From assembly GCF_921293095.1 (NCBI RefSeq), contig NC_060252.1, positions 81,736,866 to 81,800,865 of the forward strand: a stretch of 64,000 bases of DNA, read 5' to 3'. Shown here piece by piece: positions 56,141-64,000 of the stretch. The DNA comes from Ischnura elegans (taxonomy: Eukaryota; Arthropoda; Insecta; Odonata; Coenagrionidae). Position 1 is the stretch's first letter. Each line of letters starts with the position of its first letter. The notes beneath the pieces are model-generated. The model ran no database searches. It saw only the letters and a list, made by a program, of their open reading frames with translations, and was not told the DNA's origin. Position numbers and translations under genes: made by a program.

Positions 56141-58347
56141 CCTATTAATCTTTGAGACGTAGTTTTACCAAAGCCATTAACACAGTGCAGCCTTGATCAA
56201 AAGGAACTAAGGTATTCCCATGGAATAACTCATCAATGAGGCTGTTGACTTACTCTTCACCTAAACTCTCAGAACCATGTAGTCACAAAATGTTTCCGTG
56301 TTCTAGCTGCGCGGCAGAAAGCTGCTTATGGGGTTGTGCTTGAGGCGGGAAGAGCTCAGCTCAAGTCGCCGTAGCTGCCGCAGTCTCTGAAAAAGATGCC
56401 ATTGGCGATATTTTTTACTCGCGACCTTGGAATGCCTTTACGCATTGCTGCGTGCGCGTCACTGTTCCTCTCTGCGACTGGAGTTTTATTTACTCTGCCA
56501 TCCATTGGGCGTTATCTGTCAGATGGGATGCTTTCATTCTTACATAATGAAAACAATCTCTTAGCATCTAAAATACGCGCTTGGAAACGGTGCAACAGGT
56601 TTACAAAATGGGAAATTAACTCTAATGAATGAAAACAATCGCGAACGTTCAGTGAGAAGGTTTCTGGGTCTTTTAGGCGGTTCATATATTCCAACGGTTC
56701 GCAGGATGTTTCGCTCTCTTTCTTCAAGATGACGTTTGGTGAAATAAGAGTCCATTACCCAGTCGAATGCCCATCGTCAGCAAAAAAAAATCGGAATCCC
56801 CATAAAAGAAGCCAGCATAATGATATTCGGAAGGTGTCTGGCCTACTGGATTGGGGCTGTAATATACCAGTACCTTTTGCTTTTGAGTGTTTTTGAGTCC
56901 TTTACAAAACTTGCGTGTAAATGCTTCTCATTGCGACATTATACCGTACCGAGAATTCTTTTTTCAGTGCTCTTTTCAGTGCTCGCTACGCCTTCTAAGG
57001 AATATTCGCAGGACTTTAGTCTCATATGAAATTATTATAATATAATGCACAGACAATTTGCTGTAATTCCTTAAAATGTATCCACTTCTTCATTATTTAT
57101 TTTCCAGCCATATATTTGCGTAAAACTAAAATTTAGACTTCTGTTCACTTTTCGGCTCCTTTGCGCCTCAACTCCCATGGCTTGAAGAAAGATCTGAGGT
57201 TTTCCCAGCGTATGATGTTGTTGAAGTTTATTCGGGATTGCCACCGGATAAGGTTCTCCATCTCTGCCGACGCGACGTTTCGATGGCCGAGTCGTCCATC
57301 GTCATCAGGGCTTGATTCCCATGGCTTGTTTGATTTATATTTTGGCTACTTACACTGATATTAACCTAGGTTAATTAACCTTTATTAACCTGAGACATTA
57401 TATATAGCTATATTTAATATCTCAGGTTAACACGTTAAGAAGTGAGTGTTGCCCTTGTAGCATACGTAATCTACCGAGATTACCGCGCGTTTAATGTGCC
57501 TGAGTGAACATGTTTATCATTAATAGGAGAATAAATAGAAGATTTGGAAAGAACTGAAGTTGAAGATGAAGGGAAATTTTGAAGAAAGCATAGCAACAAA
57601 TTCCTTTCCGTTTGCTGAAAAATTAGTTTTCAAAATTCACCGCCAAATATCTACGATAGGTACTTTATATTTCCCCCACACATAGGGGAATTTTCCTTAA
57701 GCATCTTTGGATATTGCAGAAAATGCACGCAAACTTGTGTCATCGAGTAAATGTGGGTTACCATGAGTTAAATGAATTACGTAACAGGGCATGAACGGTG
57801 AAACTTGATTTTAATGCTAGATTCCGTTGCGAGTGACTGCAAGCAGGACCGATTGTTGCCTTTTTTCTGTCTGCAAAGTTCCCTTAAAAATGCATTTTTT
57901 TATTAAAAAAGAAACAAGATAAAAATCATATCTTATGTCACTTTGCGTGCTGAGTTTCAGCATTTGGTACTCAACATACTTCTGAAGCCGCTAAAAATTT
58001 TGCTTTATGGAAAATGCCTGCCGGAAGTTCACACGTACTAAGTTAAAGAACGAGACACTTCCGGCGAAATGCGGACGTGCGGCCAAGTCACTTCTCGGCA
58101 TCCTGCCGTCGCTAAATCGCTCAGAACGATCGCCCGACCAACGACTGACCTACGACACCAATAGCGCAGAAAATAATGGTTGGAGGCTTGACCTACCCCG
58201 CCCCTGTTGGGTGTATGTTTCGGGGCAATACATGCGACCGACGATCACCACTAGTGTTTTCTCTATGAGTTAGATTTCGTGGGTGATACAATTATTGAAG
58301 TACCTTCATCGTAGATTTAAGTTCATTTTTTACTGTGTTGCATCTTG
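56141..58347 (+). other. Intergenic; Penelope-type motif and a small palindrome
   Basis: A hammerhead-like motif lies at 57271-57309 (minus strand). At 57389-57434, TTAACCTGAGA and TCTCAGGTTAA form an 11-base perfect stem. An 88-codon frame at 58007-58273 has no recognised domain. Confidence 0.4.
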
Positions 58348-58630
58348 TTAGGGCGTATACAAGATTTTTTCAGGGGGGGGAAACACAAGTGTCTAACAAG
58401 AAAACGGTATTCTCATAGGCGATTAAAAACTACATACAAAAATACTTTACGAAATATACTTTATTTTAATATAAAATTTATCAATATGAGCATATTAATA
58501 ATTTTACATATATAGTAACGAAAATTTTCTTTTATGTTTCCTTCTAACTATGACGGCATTGTATTAAAAATCTTGTCTATACTTTAAGCGTCTGGCGGGA
58601 GGGGCTTGCCCGCCTTTAAATCTGTCTATG
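58348..58630. mobile_element. hAT-type MITE (283 bp), same family as 37835-38103
   Basis: Shares TATTAAAAATCTTGTCTAT and the ends (TTAGGGCGTATACAAG, CATAGACAGATTTAAAGG inverted) with the 37835 copy. Flanks GCATCTTG and GTGTCTTG match at 6 of 8, consistent with an older insertion. Confidence 0.72.
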
Positions 58631-58822
58631 GTGTCTTGAAAGATGCTTGTCACTGTATTCTCTTCTATATATTTCAATACCCTACATAAAATGGATAAAT
58701 TAGTCTGATGGGTTAATTTACTCATTTGGTTTGCCTCATTAATTTTTATTTGATTGAGTTGTGTTCAGGCTTTTTTAGTCGATGCGTAACGCGATACACC
58801 CTCATTTGGTAACCGGCGCCGC

Positions 58823-59081
58823 CAGTGCATAGCCAGGAATTTCGTTCCGGGGGGGTCCAAAACCAAGGGGAAAATTTTTGAAAATAGGGTACTAAGTAAT
58901 GGGTTTTAGACTAATTTCAACACTTTCACAAGAGAAAAAACTTCATTTGTTATAGAATTTTTTTTAAATTCATGATTTTTCAATATTTTGTTTGTATTTT
59001 ATGAAGGAAAATAATTGTTTTTTTACAATTCGGGGGGAGGAGGGTTCCGGAAACCCTGGACCCCCCCTGGCTACGCCACTT
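58823..59081. mobile_element. hAT-type MITE (259 bp), same family as 30749-31006
   Basis: Starts CAGTGCATAGCCAGGAATTT and ends CCCTGGCTACGCCACTT. The core (GGGTCCAAAACC, TTTTCAATATTTT) aligns along its length with 30749-31006. Flanks GGCGCCGC and GGCAGCGC match at 6 of 8. Confidence 0.78.
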
Positions 59082-59832
59082 GGCAGCGCCTTGGTTATCT
59101 AATAAATTTATGGGTATAATTTAAAATGCTGGAAATTCTAACGTCCGACAATCGGATGAAGGTTATTCCTTTACATGATTATGAGGATATGTGAGCATGT
59201 AAAAACGATATACGATGCATTGTACAGATAATAATTTTAACATAGTATAACATTAGTAATAATGCCACGGCAACAAAATGTAAGAGACAGCATAATTCGT
59301 ATGGAATGCTGCTCGTATAGTAATATAGCTCCATCGCGAATGCAGCGATGAATTTTCCGAGACGAATGTATTCATGCATCATCAAGCACCAAGATGAATG
59401 CTTCCGAGAGTACCGCATTGATGGGCGTAACATTCGTTACATAATTTGGATAACAAGGAATACATATGAAAGATGAATGCTTCTGTTTAGAGCGTCAAAT
59501 TGAAATAAATTTCCGATACCTGCTCATGTAAATGGAAACTGGGAAGCCATCCATAGATCTCAACTTATATTTAAAATGAAGTTTTGATCAATTTTGTCAG
59601 AGGTGCATACTGTGACCTAGGAGTTACAACTGAAATTTTCGGACCGAAGAACGCATTTTTACCCTACCCATTTCCGAAATGAATTAATCGGATAACATTT
59701 TCAAGCTTACTTTTATTGCTCAATATTTAATTATTTTTATTTAAAAATTGGATTATTTGACTCATCATAGAACATATCATTGGTGAGTTGTCAAAAAATA
59801 TATCGAGAGCCACTTTGAGTGGTTCTGGTCAA
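59082..59832 (+). other. Intergenic, no clear feature
   Basis: No signal recognised. Confidence 0.35.
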
Positions 59833-59834
59833 TA

Positions 59835-61372
59835 GGGTTGTTCAAGCCTATCAAAACGGTCTAAAAAAACGAATGTATATCACTTCTGATGTAATTTCAT
59901 TTTGATTGGGATGAATGACAGATGCGTTGAAAAAGTAATGATGGAATTATTAGCAATCAAAATTCGAACAATTTTAAACGCCGCCAAAAACGGTCGGCCA
60001 TCTTGAAATAGAGGTGATGACGACACAAGCCTGTACCCTCGATCGCTCGATGCCAAGCTGAGTACTCTGCATGCCGACTGGACATTTGCCAAGGTTATTC
60101 CTTATTTTGAAATGGCCTATGTTGTGCATGAAGCTTCCGGATGGATCAAGGCGACATGAAATCCATTCTTCAAGTTAGGCAGGCAATGTATGTAGCGTTG
60201 ACAGGAATTGAAAGTTTTGTATTGCTGCATTTGCTAGGAAACTACGTGCAGTGAACTTTCATTGTGCTTCTAGTGCAAGTGAACACAATTTGTGCCCTTA
60301 ATGTACACCTAAGTGAATGATTGCATATAGACGATGAAGTAAAGAGTGAAGTGAGTTGTGAATGTAACTGCTTCGACGAAATTATTTATTTCTTCCATGC
60401 TAGTTCAATCAACCCTATACATTTCGATCTAAGGTATCTAACTATTGCCTAGGGGATATTTTTCATATTTGAGCTAGTTGTGCTTTAGGGATACATCGAA
60501 CGCATATTAATTTTCAATCGTTTGTTCGCTTCTAAGTTCCGTGTGATTTTATTACCTATTCATTTTGAGCATTCACGAGTGTTTACATTTCACGAATTTC
60601 GTTGCGCTGTTGTTTGTTTTTGTTTTGGTCATATTTGGGTTACGGTAAGAGTACGGGTAAGAGTAATAGTGAAATTCGAAGTTTTTTGATGTTACAATAA
60701 CCGGTTTAGCTATTTGTTTCAGCCTATTCATTTCATTGTCCTCGAAATGTCAATGTGAAATAACGTAAACTGATTCTAAGTCGTTAGTGATGAGTGAGAA
60801 GTGAGGTGTGGAGAATCTTTCGAACTTCAAGGAGTGCAAATTCTTTTAGCGTGTGCATAGTGATTGGAAAACCGATTATCATGTTTTATTAGTGTTTTAT
60901 ATTTATTGTGAGTCAAGTTTTTCATTGAATCAGTTGATTCGGAATATATTCGAATAATTCGTATCAAAAAGACAACTCGTGAAATGTGTACGTTGTAGTG
61001 CTATTTATGATATGATGAGCAATAAATATGTACAAGTAAGGGTAATTTTGCTTATTATTACTCTTATTAAAGGATAAAATTGGATTTTCTTTAAACACTG
61101 ATCTGGCGGCAGACGCTGGAGATCTTGAAAAAAAGTGGAATAACCCTGCTGAGCCACTTAAACAACACTGCAGTAGGGCATCTACAGGCTTGTGACGTCA
61201 CACATCAATTCAAGATGGAAGTAGGGCTTTTTGGCGTAACGTAAAATTTGTCACTGTTTAAAGCCTTCTCTAAACATGTACAATGAAGAAAATAGCATAA
61301 TATTATTGTCATTGCTCCTTCTGAAGCACGATCTTTCGATTTCTTAAATAAAAAAAATATGGTGAACAACCC
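59835..61372. mobile_element. TA-flanked TIR element (1.5 kb) without transposase
   Basis: Starts GGGTTGTTCAAGCC after TA and ends GGTGAACAACCC before TA. A longer diverged inverted match lies about 180 bases in (GACACAAGCCTGTA and TACAGGCTTGTGACG). No coding frame in the core. It may be distantly related to the element at 7403-8011. Confidence 0.68.
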
Positions 61373-61374
61373 TA

Positions 61375-62110
61375 TTCTTAAATTTTCACCAATTTCATGA
61401 CGGATGGGCCCTGGTGAAAAGTATCCAGGCCTGATAAATAAAGGAAAACTCTGGAGTTAGTACTTCACGAAGACTAGGTCAACCGCGTCTAGCTGTATTC
61501 CACTTAAATTTCCCGCTTATTGTAATTTCCTTTTCAGTACCACCCCCTCCTCTTTTGCTGGTTCCCCCTTTCCCCGCTTCGCATTTGTCAAGTTGAGCTG
61601 CAAGCTGTGAAGCTGGCGAAGTTGCTTCCTTGCAGGCTTTGCGAACTGCCATGTTAAGAGGAGGTACCTTGCCTCCCCTACCCACCCCCCGCTTTTTCCT
61701 TACTCGACGTAGTACAGTGATTTTTATAGATGGCAGCCCGAAAAAAGTGTACGTGACTGCCGATAGATGGCAGCACTGACAATTAGCGGCAAAACTGGGT
61801 ATTCAAATATGTCATCCAGTATATACAGTAATATTAATACTCGCTTTTCCTGAAAAACAAAACTTTTTGTTTCTTTTAAATAAAAAAAATGGTAATTAAA
61901 CATTGTCATTTTTATTGATAAAAAACAGTAATATATTTATAAAACAAGGCAACATTAACATTTGAAAAAGATCACTGAAAAACAATAGATCACCACTTCA
62001 ATGCCTTACGTTCGAAACAATTTTATAAAGCACGAAAAAATACTAAGGCATTTAAATAACCTCACATTCAGGGATAAGGAAAGAAATATTGCTAACTCGA
62101 ACACATTGAG
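61375..62110 (+). other. PGRMC upstream region
   Basis: No gene. ATAGATGGCAGC occurs twice within about 50 bases (61727 and 61763). Confidence 0.3.
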
Positions 62111-62730
62111 CAAACGACAGTTGTGAATGCAATGCATTAATATGGGCATGAGCAATGAATAGCAATGTGACAACTTGCTTATCAAATGAATATGAAGCCA
62201 ATGGCAGTACAACCCAGCATAACCAAGCAATACAATTAAACCAACACGCAGTTAGAGGCAATCAACACCATCAGCAAAGGACAGTTGTGAACGCAATGCA
62301 TTAATAGGAACGTGAGCACTGAATAGTTATCAGATAACTAGCCACAACACTTGCATATGAAGCAAAAGGCAGTACACCACAGCATAACCATGCAAGACAA
62401 TTAAACCAACAGGCAGTTAGAGGCAATCAACACTATCAGCAAAGGACAGTTGTGAATGCAATGCATTAATATAGGAACATGAGCACTGAATAGCAATCAG
62501 ATAACTACCTTTAACACTAACATACGAAGCAAAAGGCAGTACACCACAGCATAACCATGCAAGACAATTAAACCAACAGTCGGAGGCACTTCAACACAAC
62601 ACAAACACTTCAGCAAAGGACAGTTGTGAATCCAATTCATTAACAGGCGCGTGAGCACTGAATATAAATCAGAGAACTGGCTTTAACACTGACATACGAA
62701 GCAGAAGGCAGTACACCACCTCCCATCCGA
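62111..62730 (+). repeat. Tandem array, four diverged units of ~165-174 bp
   Basis: Units start at 62111, 62275, 62440 and 62614 with CAAAGGACAGTTGTGAATGC (first copy slightly changed) and contain GTGAGCACTGAATAG, AGGCAGTACACCACAGCATA and CAATTAAACCAACA. The last unit is cut after AGGCAGTACACCACC. Short frames on the minus strand across it are repeat artefacts. Confidence 0.92.
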
Positions 62731-62777
62731 AATATGGGCACCACACTCCAAAACACTACGGTAGTGCTTCATTTTCA

Positions 62778-62790
62778 CTTTATAAAAATA
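62778..62790 (+). promoter_or_regulatory. TATA-like sequence upstream of PGRMC
   Basis: CTTTATAAAAATA about 255 bases before the start codon. It could be a TATA box if the 5' untranslated leader is long; unproven. Confidence 0.3.
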
Positions 62791-62853
62791 AAGACTTATC
62801 ACACGGATCACGAGAGCTCCTAACTTGCCAAGAGAACAGATTCAAAACGTGGT

Positions 62854-62884
62854 CACGTGGTTATAACGGCGCTGGGACCACGTG
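62854..62884 (+). promoter_or_regulatory. Pair of CACGTG E-boxes upstream of PGRMC
   Basis: CACGTG at 62854-62859 and 62879-62884, 25 bases apart, in an inverted arrangement (GGTCACGTGG and CCACGTGA). CACGTG is bound by bHLH-zip factors such as USF, MITF/TFEB and Myc/Max. Confidence 0.55.
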
Positions 62885-63043
62885 AGTTCCACGAAAACCC
62901 TCCCCTACTTCCCCCTCCCTCTCTCACCTCCCCTACAACTTCAATACTTCTCTCAGATGGCGTGAGAGTGCAAGTTACCCGGAAGCCCCGTAAGACATCG
63001 CACTGGTTGCTTCCTTGTTTCCCGGCGTGACAACGAACGCAAG

Positions 63044-63356
63044 ATGGCTGAGGGAAAGGTAGCTGGAAGTTCTGAGTCGCCTGGTGTTATGTCCGATCTT
63101 CTGTCAGAAATTTGTGGTAGCCCTGTGAGTGTCGCCCTTATAGGCATTATTTGTTTTCTGTTGTACAAAATTGTGAAAAGTAGAAGGAAGGTGCCTGCCC
63201 CTCAGCCTGCGGAGCTCGATTTACCAAAACTTCGTAAGGACTTCAATGTTGAAGAACTCAGAAAATATGATGGAACTCAACCTGATGGAAGAATTCTCGT
63301 CGCTGTTAATGGAAAGGTGTTTGATGTGACTCGTGGAAAGAGGTTTTATGGCCCAG
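63044..63356 (+). CDS. PGRMC1: Membrane-associated progesterone receptor component (PGRMC/MSBP), first coding exon, partial
   Basis: A small membrane haem protein of the ER and other membranes with a cytochrome b5-like domain, which binds haem and steroids and interacts with P450 enzymes. ATG at 63044 lies in a good context (CAAGATGG). Residues about 27-46 ([20 protein letters not shown]) are a single membrane span after a short acidic lumenal N-terminus. From about residue 63 the haem-binding b5-like fold begins: [20 protein letters not shown], then [20 protein letters not shown] and YGPG. The exon ends after the first base of Gly at 63356 with donor GTATGA. The rest of the domain lies to the right of the window. 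Arthropods generally have one such gene, so assignment to PGRMC1 versus 2 is not meaningful. Confidence 0.93.
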
Positions 63357-63944
63357 GTATGAGTATAATTCTGTGTATGTACTTCGTATTACAGTAAGCG
63401 ATGAGATAACGGTTTTTTTGTGAGTTCATTGGAATCCTCGTATAACATGTCTAGAGGATTCGATTACCATTCTGTATTTAGTTCTGCGTTATGTCATTGA
63501 GTCGTATAATTTATAAGTGCCCTAATTTCAAATAATGTCCTCTATGCTTTCTCATAAATCGATAATATGCATCTTTTATCTTATTTTGAATTTAGCTGGT
63601 CTTTCTATGGGGATTGACGCAATGTATTTTTGGCCACATTCTCCATATAGTGTGTAACCTCATTTATATCACTATCATAGCATTCATTGTCATTGTGCCG
63701 TGTCTTTAAGGTGTGCTGTTTCCACGCGCTAATTATTATGTTATACTTGTACAAGCCTGAAAAATATTTTGGGGTCACCTTCAAATCAATCCAGCCTTCT
63801 CGTCGACCGTTATTTGATAAATGTCGCTCGGACCGTTATCTCCTTGGATTAGAATGATGGACCTTTATTATTTCGAAGAAATTTTTAATTAACACTCACG
63901 TTGTTCATGTTACTGTCCAGTGATACTTTGATTCTTGGTTAAGG
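63357..63944 (+). other. PGRMC first intron, no feature seen
   Basis: No exon or repeat was recognised between the donor and the SINE at the window end. Confidence 0.4.
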
Positions 63945-64000
63945 GTTGGTGTGGTGGATAGATTGTTGGTGTCCCACCCAGTAGGCCCAGGTCAAATCCC
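63945..64000 (+). mobile_element. tRNA-derived SINE, start only, cut by window end
   Basis: GGTTGGTGTGGTGGATAGAT and CCCAGGTCAAATCCC match the A-box and B-box region of the SINE at 55063. Confidence 0.7.

Noticed and set aside
62006..62261. Minus-strand frames upstream of PGRMC
   Set aside because: They run across units of the tandem array.
1..64000. CRISPR arrays, operons or bacterial defence systems
   Set aside because: The DNA is eukaryotic: spliced genes, LINEs, Penelope elements and pol III SINEs; no regular spaced repeats are present.

Overview
This is animal nuclear DNA, most likely from an arthropod with a repeat-rich genome. It has spliced genes with GT-AG introns, low GC, and many DNA transposons, LINEs, Penelope-like elements and tRNA-derived SINEs. 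I cannot name the species. An insect or other arthropod is favoured by the Tigger, mariner, hAT and Penelope families and by the style of the two host genes, but this rests on recall and no search was run.

Only two host genes are visible, both on the + strand. (1) The 3' part of WDR19/IFT144, the intraflagellar transport complex A subunit, occupies 835-26031 as ten exons. All ten are in phase with one another. They code for about 591 residues of the C-terminal TPR-like region and the Cys-rich (CxxC) tail, ending in a stop at 26029-26031. The start of the gene lies to the left of the window. (2) The first coding exon of a membrane-associated progesterone receptor component (PGRMC/MSBP) lies at 63044-63356 and the gene runs off the right edge. 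About 37 kb separates them, with no other supportable host gene.

The rest is a dense mobile-element landscape. WDR19 introns hold: a tRNA-containing foldback element with a 13-bp target duplication (1621-2150); a 5'-truncated, frameshifted LINE (2199-4410); a tandem-repeat MITE (6586-6942); a TA-flanked TIR element (7403-8011); an internally deleted Tigger/pogo transposon (11489-13893); a pogo-type MITE (18986-19859); a 3.2-kb transposon with about 670-bp terminal inverted repeats and a broken multi-exon transposase (20466-23652); a mariner fragment (24459-24862); and several short hAT-type MITEs with 8-bp target duplications.

The intergenic region holds a Penelope-like element with a GIY-YIG domain and inverted terminal repeats. 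It is inserted with a 17-bp duplication inside the GIY-YIG coding sequence of an older Penelope copy (28400-30740). Also present are degenerate LINE pieces, two or three SINEs, about ten more hAT MITEs (two of them back to back at the same site), a 1.5-kb TA-flanked element, and a four-copy tandem array of about 165 bp just upstream of the PGRMC promoter. At several places, including both Penelope arms, there is a recurring motif (CTGATGA, stem, CGAAAC-like) that resembles a hammerhead ribozyme core.
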